From assembly GCA_024663395.1 (NCBI GenBank), contig JANFAH010000044.1, forward strand, positions 491,027 through 555,026: DNA of 64,000 bases, in the 5' to 3' direction. The DNA comes from Pisolithus tinctorius. Lineage: Eukaryota > Basidiomycota > Agaricomycetes > Boletales > Pisolithaceae. The position numbers were made by a program, and so were the translations under genes. Positions 1-10,300 of the stretch are shown here, piece by piece. The notes beneath the pieces were generated by a model that saw nothing but the letters and a program-made list of their open reading frames with translations, ran no database searches and was not told the origin of the DNA. Each line of letters opens with the position of its first letter. Position 1 is the stretch's first letter.

Positions 1-1
1 G

Positions 2-215
2 GAGGAATACAACAGGTCCAAAATACAAGCTGCCATTTCAAATGCTGTCAAGGCAGCTTTTCATGACTGTAAAGGTGATATGGATGGTTTATGTGATGCT
101 ATTATCAAGATCATCACTGAGTATCGCATGTGTAAGTGGACATTTTCACTATTTATGGAGTTACCATTCTGAGATGTTTTCAGCAAACATGCTGTTGAAG
201 GCCAATAAAGTTTGA
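2..215 (+). CDS. 3' end of an unknown spliced gene
   Basis: An open frame runs in from the left edge (frame beginning at base 2) to base 131, where a GTAAGT donor starts. A 52-nt intron (132-183, ending TTTTCAG) joins to a short terminal exon 184-215 that reads eleven more codons and stops at TGA 213-215. The translated part is mostly helical and charged, ending in a segment around DAIIKIITEYR. I do not recognise the family. The clean donor, acceptor and immediate stop make a genuine terminal exon plausible, but the gene is cut by the window edge and no domain can be assigned. Confidence 0.4.
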   Translation, partial: RNTTGPKYKLPFQMLSRQLFMTVKVIWMVYVMLLSRSSLSIACVSGHFHYLWSYHSEMFSANMLLKANKV

Positions 216-759
216 ATATGGTCAAAACATTCAGAGTAGCATGTCTAGGTATGGGACTATTTCTTGTCATCAATTTGTAAGGCATGCTCAACATTCAATT
301 TGCACTGCAATATACCTGGCATCAGTGTGAGGTTGGAGCTTGTCACACATAAATTCATTTCTCTACTGTTTCTTACTGGATATGAATGATTGAAGTTTGA
401 AACATTGTGTTTACTTGTATACATTGATGTGATGTAAAAATATGGAATCCAACCAGAGAATGTGTCTGAACCAATGGTAAATACTCCTACATGTAAATAC
501 CCATGGCCATGGTGGTGCTTATGTACAGGTTTCATAAGGTGTACCTTTGTATTTGTTCCAGTCATGCTCATTGCTTGCAACAATGCTTCCACCATCAAGT
601 GCACTCAACCCAATGGCTTTAAACCCTGCTGCAAGATATTCATGTCATAGTGTTATCACTTTTGAGGTTGTCATGTGTTCAGAGACTGACTCATTTGCAC
701 CAGTCCAATCCCTAGGTGAGTCTGGACCAGGGATGGCAACCCTGGTGACCATCACTGCT
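216..759. other. No supported gene
   Basis: Only short open frames without recognisable motifs are present on either strand. The last exons or 3' UTR of the minus-strand BTB pseudogene may extend into the right part, but I cannot place them. Confidence 0.3.
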
Positions 760-1548
760 TGGTAGCTGAGACCCAGCTCTCCCCATTTCTGTTTCAAAGT
801 CAGCTGTCATGACGAGAGTGTAATAAATGGCCATTTGGATCTAAGGATGAGCACAATTATTCCCTGGTGCAAAATTGTGTTGTTCACATGATGTGACTGA
901 TCCAGATGTAAGTCTGTCCAAATATGGGTACAAAAAAACAGTTAGGTCGACGAAGATGGACTTATTGATCTGGTGTTGTCCACCATCATCAGTGCCAATG
1001 CCTCCTCGAGATGATTGGGATGCATAAACAGCAAAGGGCCACTTGGAAACATCGCTTCCAAGTAGCTTCACACAAGAGCACGTAAGCTGGGAAAGTCGAG
1101 CTGTGATGGGGAGGTCACACGAAGGATCGAAGTGACATAATTGGAGACTTCAATGACAGAGGACTGTGAGGAGGAAGGGGGGAGGAGTTCAATTGTCAAT
1201 ATACCACCTGATATTGAGCCATGGTTGTTGCAATGTAGACACTGAAAAATGCTCATGTATCATGGTATGGATGTTCCAGTAATGACATGAATTCTTCAAC
1301 CTGTATGCCATGTCCAGGTGGGACTGTCACCTATGATATTCATGAGTTATCCAATGCATCTGACTCCCCTTCATCTGTACCTGGGCCTTTGAGCACATGG
1401 CCCAAGTATGTCGAGTGTCAAGTGAGCAGGCTTGAATGTAGTTTGAATAGAACTGTGTCTTCCTCCAGGTTATGATTGCTGAGTGTCCAATGGATAGTGA
1501 TGATGACAGACCCATCGCCAAACCAGTATGTTGTGTGCTCATCACCTC
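760..1548 (-). pseudogene. BTB/POZ-domain protein pseudogene
   Basis: Read on the minus strand from about 1548, the sequence gives the start of a fungal BTB domain: YWFGDGSVIITI, then after a short disturbed stretch DTVLFKLHSSLLT, then HSTYLGHVLKGP followed by GESDALDN. Further down (about 1190-1010) it gives SILRVTSPSQLDFPSLRAL, then a segment like SYLEAMFPSGPLLF and HPNHLEEALAL. This order matches the large basidiomycete BTB family, whose members have an N-terminal BTB fold and a helical tail ending around 'LFYSLVTTADF'; a similar tail is seen near 820-780. BTB proteins of this type usually mediate dimerisation or Cul3 binding; the individual role is unknown. At least two in-frame TGA stops sit where CGA (Arg) is expected, one in LLT(R)HS and one in LV(R)SY. 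Exon boundaries are uncertain. Confidence 0.6.
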
Positions 1549-1676
1549 AGATTGCTATTCCATTAGAAAATCACACATCCCTTGATGTCCAAGATGGTCA
1601 GATAATGAGGCAAACCAACAAAGCCAGATCAGTTTATGATTATGCAAGGAAAGTCCACACTAATGCCAGCCAGTGA

Positions 1677-3201
1677 TCAGTACAGTACTTTACTGAGTCT
1701 CTGCAGGGAATTCAACAGTACATCCCCCTGCTTGACCACTTTCTCATACTGTGCCATCTTGATCGATGGTCTGGTTGTCTCTACAATCCCATGCACTTTA
1801 TTGATTGTGCAATGCAACTGCCCATTTGTGATGAACTGTGAGAGTTCCCTATGCCAGTCCCTTGAGTACATCCTACCAAAAAGAAAAATCAACCCACCTG
1901 TTGATGTAGTCAACACTCATGCCAAAAGCGCCACTGAGACTCTCTAGCATCATGCTCTGATATGATTCCAATAGTTGTGCATAGGTGAGGATATGCATTT
2001 CACACACATAGTATTGAGTGTGGGGAGAGGGAGACAAAAGTCAGGAAGGGAGTAAATACATTTGTTCAAGTGTGGCTGCATCATAGTGGACAGGGTAATA
2101 ATTCTATGAAAAGAAAAAGTTGATGTCAGTTTGTGTGGGTTCATTGATAAGGATTGTGGTGAGAGCATACCTAATGCTACAAAAAATTTTGCATAGTGGC
2201 AGTCATAGAGATTCTGCAGAAGATCTTCCAGGACAGGCAGTTCTGGAAGAACCGAGATGACTTCAGGAGAGGCAATGAGCTGGGTGGAAGCAGTGATGAT
2301 GAGTGACATGAACTATAAACCATGCCACAAAGTGGACAGATCACCCACCTTTTTCTTCAAGTCTACTCTTGGGAGGGTAAGCATACTGCTGATGATGGTG
2401 AGTGCAATGAAGTCATCATAGGAGATGAGTTCTGTAGCAGTGAATGTGGACAGAGCATCGAGCAACAGCTTGCCCCCCAATTTAAACTGCTGAATGGAAA
2501 CTATGTGTAAGCCATGATACACTTTGAGATGATTCCATCTGTCCCAATCACCCCCTTCCTTGATGAGTCTGTCCAAATCACATGAGTGAGAAAGAAATGT
2601 TTAGCATCCATGGACCCACTTTTCTGCCCCAGCAAGGTTCTCAGTGATGAGGATATTATCTCCAAAGAAGAAACCTATTTGGATGAGAGTTAGAGTAATG
2701 TCTATCCTTGACCCAAGGCCTGGTGTTTTCTCCAAGGCAAGTTGTTGGGCTGTGACAGCCACATCCTACACACATTCCCCATAAGCTCAGGATTGCAAAC
2801 CAGGATCGCTTGGGATATACCTTGTCACCTATCCAAGTGAGATGGTTTGCCCTCACCTTCAAGGCATCTGATATTCAGATTCCCCTCTGTCTTCTGGGCT
2901 TCAGCCAGACATTCATCCAATTTCTTGAGTTGCTCTTCATTTGTCTTTTCCATGGATTCAAGGAGAGCTGGGTCAACATCTATCCCACTTGAAGAGGTGA
3001 GCACCCAATAATAGGGGCCATATCTGTACCAGTGTGAGCCTGTGTTTGATTGTTAAGAGTCTATGCACTGTCAGCCTTGATCCCTTCCAAAAATGATTTC
3101 CATGTGACATCATGTAGATGGCCAACAGAAGGGTTTATAAGTGTAAACAGGTGTTGTGGGAGGCTGAGATTCAGTATGGGGAGGACAGTGTCATCAGTCA
3201 T
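1677..3201 (-). pseudogene. rpn7: 26S proteasome regulatory subunit RPN7 (PSMD6-like), broken
   Basis: Seven minus-strand exons can be traced: about 3201-3069, 3023-2821, 2765-2620, 2568-2349, 2279-2171, 2075-1898 and 1860-1677. All have GT-AG borders. The product matches Rpn7, a lid subunit of the 19S regulatory particle: LALEKTPGLGSRIDITLTLI, IKEGGDWDRW, LLLDALSTFTATELISYDDF, PEVISVLPELPVLEDLLQNL, and a C-terminal PCI winged helix with GQLHCTINKVHGIVETTRP and VVKQGDVLLNSLQRLSKVLY just before the stop. Exon 6 carries an in-frame TGA where Arg (CGA) is expected in LLPS(R)LLSP. Exon 2 appears to have lost single bases in three short homopolymers, shifting the frame locally. Rpn7 is essential and normally single copy, so this is either a decayed duplicate or a real gene with base-call errors. 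The start was taken at ATG 3201 because MTDD...LSLPQHLFTL fits the family N-terminus. Confidence 0.85.
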
Positions 3202-3269
3202 GGCTAGGTTGCTTGAAAGCAGGAGGAACATGTCAGTGCCCAGCATTGGTAGCCCCATGATGGACCTGT

Positions 3270-3290
3270 CACCACCACCACCACCACCAC
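3270..3290. repeat. (CAC)n microsatellite
   Basis: Seven consecutive CAC/ACC trinucleotides just upstream of the RPN7 start. On the minus strand this reads as poly-Gly, but it lies outside the likely coding region. Confidence 0.9.
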
Positions 3291-3429
3291 AATGACCACT
3301 GACCAAGCACTGCTGGATGAAGCCAAGAATGCCCACCCACCATGGGCAGAGGAGATTTACAAGCAAATTCTCATCTCATCAGGTTTGTCATGTGTTCAAT
3401 GCCATTCAACATCAGCAAACATGTCCGAG

Positions 3430-3735
3430 TCTACCAAGGCTGAGTTAGGCCTTACTAGGCTTACTCAGCATAGTAGATGTTGCTAGGTTAGCAGGACCTA
3501 GTTAGCAACCTCTCATGCTACCAGTCTAGCAGAATCCTATGGGGCTAGCAGGATCTGCCTGGCCCTGCTTGGTCTCACATGACCTCTCTGGCCTTACTAG
3601 GCCTTGCATGACCTACTTAGTCATGTTAAGCCTACTGCACCTTGCTAGGCCTTGTATTGCTCAACCAGCCTTACTAGGCATTTCAATGGGCCACATCTTG
3701 CTAGGGCTTACTAGATCCTTGGTTTCATACAAATA
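3430..3735. repeat. Degenerate CTAG-rich minisatellite
   Basis: Irregular repeats built on the core CCTTACTAGGCCTTGC recur at least ten times with variants such as GGCTTACT, CCTTGCTAGG, GCTAGCAGGA and CTTACTAGAT. Unit length is roughly 18-28 bp and the copies are imperfect. No gene is seen in this stretch. Confidence 0.6.
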
Positions 3736-3736
3736 G

Positions 3737-4012
3737 ATGACCAATCACAATTATATTAGTAAAACTGCACTGACAAGATACAACTCTAGTGTGCCAGACA
3801 AATACAGGACCATGCAAGAAGCATACCAAACAAATACAGAAGTGTGCAATTTGGTGAATGAGAGTGTGCAAAGTGAATCGGAAGGGTCCCTCCTGAATGT
3901 GAAAGCATTTAAGGTGAATACACAAGTGTCCCAGGTCAATGTACAAGCATCTAAGGCAAATGTGAAAGTGTTCAATGCACATACAAAAAGGCAGAACTGG
4001 TATGAGAAGTGA
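3737..4012 (+). repeat. In-frame 21-bp minisatellite with heptapeptide repeats
   Basis: From about 3853 to 3999 the sequence is a 21-bp tandem repeat, each unit beginning near AATGTGAAAGC or a variant. In the plus-strand frame opened by ATG 3737 (91 codons) this gives successive seven-residue units such as NVKAFKV, NTQVSQV, NVQASKA and NVKVFNA. The minus strand is open as well, so the reading direction is not proven. Whether this is a real protein is unclear: the frame has no recognisable domain outside the repeat and may simply be a minisatellite with period 3n. Confidence 0.5.
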
Positions 4013-4018
4013 GAGCGA

Positions 4019-4916
4019 TTAGAAACCATTTTTCTGTTTCTTAGGAGGGCATCTGACTTGGGGTTGGTTATGGGCATGCACCATGGCATTGTGTGTCTTC
4101 ATGCCAGGGGAGTCCACAGTGTCTGTGAAGATATCCTCTTGTTCTGCAGGTTTCTTGTGCCATTTGTTTACTGGTGCAGCTTTCTTGTGGGCAGGTGCCA
4201 GCACCTCAGGGTCTTCATTTCTGTTAGTAAGGGAGGTGGCACATCATTTGTTTGCTGGCACAGTCTTGCAGACAGGTGGAGGTGCCTCGTCCCCCATGTC
4301 TTTGTCTTTGTCACTTGTAAGTGGGGAGACATCACACTCAGGCCAGTGCTGACCATTTGGATGGATTTCTGGTCTGTTGATGCTTGCAATGGAATTGTTA
4401 GTGTTCTCACTAACATCAGAGTCATGAGATGAAGATGATGCTGGTGTGCAGCTTTGAGATACAACACAAGTAAGCATCCTAAGGATCAATAAACATAAGA
4501 GTCTTACATTTGCATGGACACATTGGAGGTTGGTGGGTTCCTGGACACCTGCTTGGCATGTCTTGCTCGGATATGTAGGACATCATTGTCAGACTCAGGA
4601 TCTGGTTGAGCCTGCTCCTTGTTCTTGGATGCTGTGCCATTGTGAAGGTGTTGCAGGAAAGCATGCCTAACAATAATTAAGTCCAGTACATGTTGAGCAT
4701 GCTTATGGTGAGGACAACATACATGTTCCACCACTCAATGGTCTCATGTGTCCAGTCATCCAAATGCTTGAACATCTTGACAATCATCCATGACATTGCC
4801 TGCAGGTCAATGTCTCCAAATTCATTGGCCCATTTGGGTGCCAAACTCAGAGTAAGATATGCCTCAATTATGGTTAGCATCAGACAACTTGAGACTGGTG
4901 GGAATGACACTTGCAA
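4019..4916 (-). pseudogene. Unknown minus-strand gene with broken frame
   Basis: Three minus-strand blocks look like exons of one gene. The first (4916-4677) contains a helical segment including EAYLTLSLAPKWANEFGDI and MSWMIVKMFKHLDDWTHETI. The second (4673-4504) is polar and includes HAFLQHLHNGTASKNKEQ. The third (4489-4019) is low-complexity and lysine/proline rich and ends PPKKQKNGF-stop. Between blocks two and three a GTAAGA donor follows the MQM codons. Block three contains a TGA stop at about 4244-4246 where CGA would restore the frame (ANK(R)CATSL). I do not recognise the family; similar charged hypothetical proteins are common in Agaricomycetes. Confidence 0.4.
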
Positions 4917-4972
4917 TTATGTGTACATATGCAATGATATGTGGTGTGACTCTCAGAAGATTCCATGCACAG

Positions 4973-5471
4973 TGTAGGAAAAGTCCAAGTAGCTGTATAA
5001 TATGAGCTAGATGGCTTAGATAACAGCAATAAAAAATGAAGGGAACGAATTGTTCATCCCAAGGGATTCTGGACTGTCAAGACTAGAAGGTGAGACCCAG
5101 CACTTTGTAGCAGTAGTGTTTCGTGATGTGCATGATGTGTTCTGCAGAATAGTACTGGCGATGTGAGTGGTGCAAGTGGTATACGTAGTTCATGCATGGC
5201 AGTATGCAAGACATGCAGTGTAGACAAAGTGGAAAAGAAACTCATGGTGACCTTCTGAGTGCCAAAAGGTATTATTCTGTACATAAGTACAGCACTTTAT
5301 AGTCCAGGCAAACCTGGAACTTAAGTAAGACAGGGTACAAGTAAAGGGAAGCTGCACAACAGTGCATACACACAAGACAGGCCAAAACAGAGGCTGAGGG
5401 TATACTACAAGTGCTAAAGGAATAGAGACCGTGATAAGAGAAAGAGTCTGAGGGAAAAGAAGTGGCCAGTG
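4973..5471 (-). mobile_element. Truncated LTR of Ty3 family B
   Basis: The sequence starts TGTAGGAAAAGTCC and is closely similar, in order, to the LTRs at 19559-20210 and 25765-26441. It stops matching near 5471, within the shared GAAAAGAAG(Y)GGCCAG region. The distal part of the LTR, including the TGTAAGGA terminus, is therefore missing. On the right it abuts family-C internal sequence. Confidence 0.8.
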
Positions 5472-5659
5472 TCACACACCAAAGGTGTTTGGTGAGATGG
5501 ACATGGATACAGCTGATGAATGGAGATGAAGACCATAGCTTTCATGTGAAGAAGGACAGCCAGAAATGTCAGAAGTCATCCCTTGCACAAGAACAAGTCA
5601 TCAATGCCAAAGAAAAAGAAGGGAGCAAGTTAAGCACTGGTCAAAATTCTTAAGCACCC

Positions 5660-6322
5660 ATGTATGGCATTCCGGTTTTCAACATATCTCTGCCATTTCT
5701 GCAGATACCGAAACCATTCCCACACTCGCTTGTAGTGCTCAGCCACGCGATCCTACCTTCCAAAATTGGAAAGGATTTGCGCACTCCACACGTTTCCACA
5801 GCACTCCCTCCAAAAGATGCTCATTTCACTAATTCTTCTGATATGGCTGCCTCCACATCAATCATTTTGCTTGTCCCCTTTGCTAGGGACCATGGCTACA
5901 TATATCTACCAGGAGTTCCTACCAGCTTCCATCCTGAAGCATCCTGGTACATCCCATCCTCATCTGCCCCCTCTCAGCCCATCCAGCTTGGACAGCACAT
6001 TCTTTTTGTCAGCATGACCTCTAGGAGGACGTTCTTTGGTCGCCTCAGGTCTGTCATTCGCTTGGCAAGGTCTTATGTGGTTGTTTCAGTCTCTCCAGTC
6101 CAAGAAGCATATGGATCCTTCCTCCCTGCTCCCTGCAATGTCTTCATACCAGTCTCGTCTGTCATTCTCCCAAAATTGCGACAGCTACAGTATAATCTAC
6201 TGTTCTCTACTCTCCCTGATCGCATCCATGACGAGTATGATGCACATCTTGCCTCCTTATTGCAAGATACAGCAGAAGATGCTCCCCCTTCATCCTCTCT
6301 TCCATCAGAGCCTCATTCATGA
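5660..6322 (+). CDS. 220-residue ORF of retroelement family C, copy 1
   Basis: A 220-codon open frame ends 43 bp before the LTR at 6366. Its product has no motif I recognise: no zinc knuckle, no D,D,E or RT motif, and no clear signal peptide. It has a hydrophobic centre (STSIILLVPFARDHGYIYLP), a basic patch (SMTSRRTFFGRLRSVIR) and an acidic, Ser/Pro-rich tail. A second intact copy of the same length lies at 60121-60783 on the other strand (about 91% identical by eye), and a frameshifted third lies at 49790-50501. The position just upstream of a polypurine tract and 3' LTR suggests the last ORF of an LTR retroelement. The function is unknown. Confidence 0.6.
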   Translation: MYGIPVFNISLPFLQIPKPFPHSLVVLSHAILPSKIGKDLRTPHVSTALPPKDAHFTNSSDMAASTSIILLVPFARDHGYIYLPGVPTSFHPEASWYIPSSSAPSQPIQLGQHILFVSMTSRRTFFGRLRSVIRLARSYVVVSVSPVQEAYGSFLPAPCNVFIPVSSVILPKLRQLQYNLLFSTLPDRIHDEYDAHLASLLQDTAEDAPPSSSLPSEPHS

Positions 6323-6342
6323 AGTTTTATTTGCTTCACTGA

Positions 6343-6364
6343 GAGGATGGTTTGGGGGGGAAAG
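6343..6364 (+). other. Polypurine tract of family C
   Basis: The run GATGGTTTGGGGGGGAAAG lies directly before the LTR start at 6366 and is conserved in reverse complement at about 60078-60098. This is the expected position for priming plus-strand DNA synthesis in an LTR retroelement. Confidence 0.75.
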
Positions 6365-6365
6365 T

Positions 6366-7279
6366 TGTGATCCCCTATGCTCCTGTCACCCCACAGACCC
6401 CCAAAGCTTGACCCCTGTTGACATCTGACTCACCCTGTCTGCTTTTGGATGTACTGTATCGGTATCAGATTGGCGCTGCCTCTCTGTCATCCCACTTTGG
6501 CCCAAAGGAGATCTCTTTGAGATGTGACATGCACAGCCTCCCCCTAATGTGATTCCAGTGCGCTTTCCCAGTTCCTCACATTACTTGACTCATACTCTGA
6601 CATTCTGACTGTCCTTGACTCACCTATTGCCAATACTTACCAATCTTTTGACTTTGCTTACTGATTCTTTGCTTTTTGGCTTACTTATCCTTACCAATGT
6701 TTACCAATGCTTTCCAAGACAATTACCCATCGCTTACATTCCTTACTTATCAGTTACCAATCACTTACCAAGTGTTTGCACCTTGTTTCCCATAGGCAAT
6801 GCCCCTGTACTGTATATAAATCACTGTACTTAGATAGCTAAAAGAAGAAGACATCAGAGAGCCCCTCTTGCTCGCATTTCATCATCTCTCAGTAAATCAT
6901 TCATCAGCTTCAATAGTTGAGACTTTATTAAGGGTCTAGCTATCGTCTACTTCACTTATCATCGTCTATCATCAATATACTTCGCTCCAAGCCCTTCCTG
7001 AGCTTAGTGCAGCCTAGGACATTGAATTAAGTCATCATCCACCCATCTGTAGGCTGACAGCAGTCTACCCCATCGCAATCTATCACATTCTTGCTCCCTC
7101 TTCATCAGGAGCACCCCCAACCCTCCTGCACTCATCTTTGAGTGTTGTAGTTTGCAAAAACCCTCCCAAATCAAAGGTTCTACCATCTAGGTACTGCATA
7201 GGCACACCACTACTCGCTCTTTTTGTCTTTTGTGTTGGTTTTGGTTGGTTTCCACCACTGAACCTCACTTTGACTCACA
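6366..7279 (+). mobile_element. LTR of family C, copy 1 (914 bp, 3' LTR)
   Basis: The boundaries are TGTGATCCCC at the start and TTTGACTCACA at the end, giving matched TGTGA/TCACA termini. A TATA-like TGTATATAAATCACTG near 6811 is followed about 30-80 bp later by conserved sequence, a plausible promoter and transcript start. The same LTR occurs at 59165-60077 (913 bp) and, interrupted, at 47277-49788. Sequence to the right (CCATATGG) belongs to the module-repeat gene, so the element appears to have landed just before that gene. Confidence 0.85.
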
Positions 7280-7301
7280 CCATATGGAAGTTACTGCGAC
7301 T

Positions 7302-10300
7302 ATGAGCGACAGTGGTGGCAGCAAGGATGACAACAGTAGCAACCCAAGTGACAGCAACAACAACAATGACCCTACTTAACGCAGATAAACAGCCGTATGA
7401 GGTTGGATGTGCCATCTGATGGGAACGATGTGCGATGAGCACAGATACTGAGCTTGATGGCTCAGAGGTATGTTTTGATTTCGAGATGCTTTACTTACAT
7501 CTATGCTATTCTAGGGGAGGTAACTATCTACAACAAACAGCAACGATCGCAATACAAGCGACGACAATGATGATTACACTGAGTGCAGATCGATGGCCAG
7601 GCAAGATTGGATGCACCGTACTATGGAGACAAGGTGCGAGGAGTGCAGGCACCAAGCTCAACAGCTCATGGGTTCGTTTTGATTTCGAGACATTTTACTT
7701 ATGACTATCCTACTCTAGGGCAAATGGACATACATGACAAAGCACGACGGAGGTCCTCATGATCGCAATTCAAGTGTCAATGATGGACTACGAATGAGCG
7801 ACAGTGACAGTGAGAAGAGAACCAACAACAACTAGACTTAGCACAGATCGATGGCCAAGCAAGATCAGATGTGCCACTCAACAGAATTGGGGCATGAGGA
7901 ATGCAGATGGAGAGCCCAATGGCTCACAGGTTTGTTCAGATTTTGAAACATTTTACTTACATATACACTATTCTAGGGCTGAAAGGTACCTATGACGAAG
8001 TGCAACCATGGCACGAGAACCTACAAAGGACTATGAACATAAGGCACTCAGACATACTGCAAAACAAGTGCGACAACTACAGTTCGATCTACAACAACAA
8101 CTGTCAAGGATACAAGAGTGAATGCGACATGAGAGAGACATTGGGATCACATGGAGCGAGCTCAATAGCTCAACATTTCATTTTTACTTCAGGATGCTTT
8201 ACTTACACCTAGGTTTATATAGGGAGAACAGTTATCTATGACAAGACGTGACCGGCATTCCAGCAATTGCTATATGAGAGACCACAGCAACCTATGAGAA
8301 GAGACAATGGAGAGTCAGTATGAAGATATGCGACATGATATGATGGTACTACTATGAATGGGGCAAGCAGTCAGGGCAAGCTGAAGGCACAAAGGTGGTT
8401 TTGTTCTTTTCATTCAGTACAGAAACTATGCCTGAGGAGATCATATACAGACGAGCGATGGTGACAATGATGATGACTACAGTGACCAATACAACGATGG
8501 CTAGACTCGGTGTGGATCGACAGCCACACAAGGCACAAATTGCCATTCGATGGAAACGAGGTGTGGAGAGTGCAGGCACCGGGCTTGATGGCTCATGGGT
8601 TTGTTTCGACTTTAGAGCGCCTTACTTACATTTATTCTACTCTAGGGATAGCAGTTGGTTGTGGCAAAGTGCTACCAACATTCCAGCGATCGCATCTCAG
8701 GATTCTAAGACAAGCTACGAACGAAGCTCACGCGGAAGTACAACAAGGGCAGCAGTAGCGACTTGAGCAACAACAGTGACTGTAATGTTCAACACAGACT
8801 GAAGGCTGCATGGTGCGAGAGTGGCCATATGATGGATACAAGGCATGGTGGAGACAAATGATGAGCCCAATAGCTCAAAGTTCCACTTTTATTTCAGGAT
8901 ATGCTGCTCACATCTTCATTATTCTGGGAAGCATGGATGTCTATGATGAACTGGGACTGTTATAGAGGAGCCTTCGATAGTCTATGGTCGAAGGTTGCAT
9001 GGAAGTACAGTGAGACATCCATGGCGATTATGGCTCGATCTGCAACAGTGATCATTGAGGATATGAGATTTGACAGACATGGACACTGAGCATGATGGCC
9101 CAAGTTTCGATTTTAGTAGTGTGGCTTTTTACTCACAGTTAGGTTACTTTAGGATAGACAACGACTTCGAAGAAACAATGTATCAACCTACAGAGCGACA
9201 AGTGCAACAACTACGAGATGCCTGAAGAGAGGTGTTCAAGGCAGTTTTATGGACTTACAGGCAAGAACTGCTATGACAGCGAGCTTCGAGGTCACAACCA
9301 GATGCACGAGATGCAAGGGGCATTGAAGCCATGCCACCTGGGCTCAAAGGCCCAAGCTTCAGCTTTTTCTTTGAAGTGTTTTACTTACAGCTACAGTATT
9401 TTAGGGAGCGCAAGTCTTTACAGAGTGTCGACAAGTCTTCGAGTGATGATGCATCTGCAGTACGAAGTGGTCTAGTAGGACAATATATCATTGATTGGCT
9501 GGTGGAGGGAGACTCTGTCTCTGTGTTGGGTGTCATGCAGAGACATCACAGAGCCCCTGGTCATGTGGAAAACATTACTGACGAGCAGGACATGCTGGAT
9601 ATATTGAAGAGATTGGGCATTACATATATCATACAGGCTACCTTACTACAACAAGGCACGAAAGACCCCTCCATCTACATCAGGGTCGATGTTGAGGGCA
9701 CCTGAGCCATCATCATCATGGCTGTTGCAGCTGGTGCCCATAGGCTCGTCTGCACAAGTCCTGCAAGCATCGTATTTATTGGCACTGGTGTTGTGGGCAT
9801 CGACGAGCAAGTACCCCATCTGAAGAAACTGTTCGATGCATACCATGACGAGCATGAGTGAAGACCATCACACTTAAGGGTACAGAATACATATGAACAA
9901 CTGCAGAAGGCCACAGGAGTACGAACAGTGGTGTTATGGTTCGCTGGCGATCGATGGTCGTTCAAAGCAACAGAAGTCGTTTGATGGAGGAGGGACCTTG
10001 TGGATCCAACTGCTGGGCTCAACAGCTCCTTTGTTCTCTTTTGTTTTGTGCCATTTCACTTACTACTGTGTTATTGTAGGAGAACTTGGTATATGCGAAG
10101 GAGTACAAGTGCTGTCCAAGTGGCTGGGATTCAAGAATGGGAAGTGACATATGAAAAGGGACAGCAGACTATCGATGTGAAGCGACACGATGCAGCACAA
10201 TGATGCTACTATGAATGGGGGGAATGGGTACAGTACATGAGAGCAAGAATGCTGACATTACAGTGCAGTATCAAAGAAAATGAGATGTTTGATGACAAAG

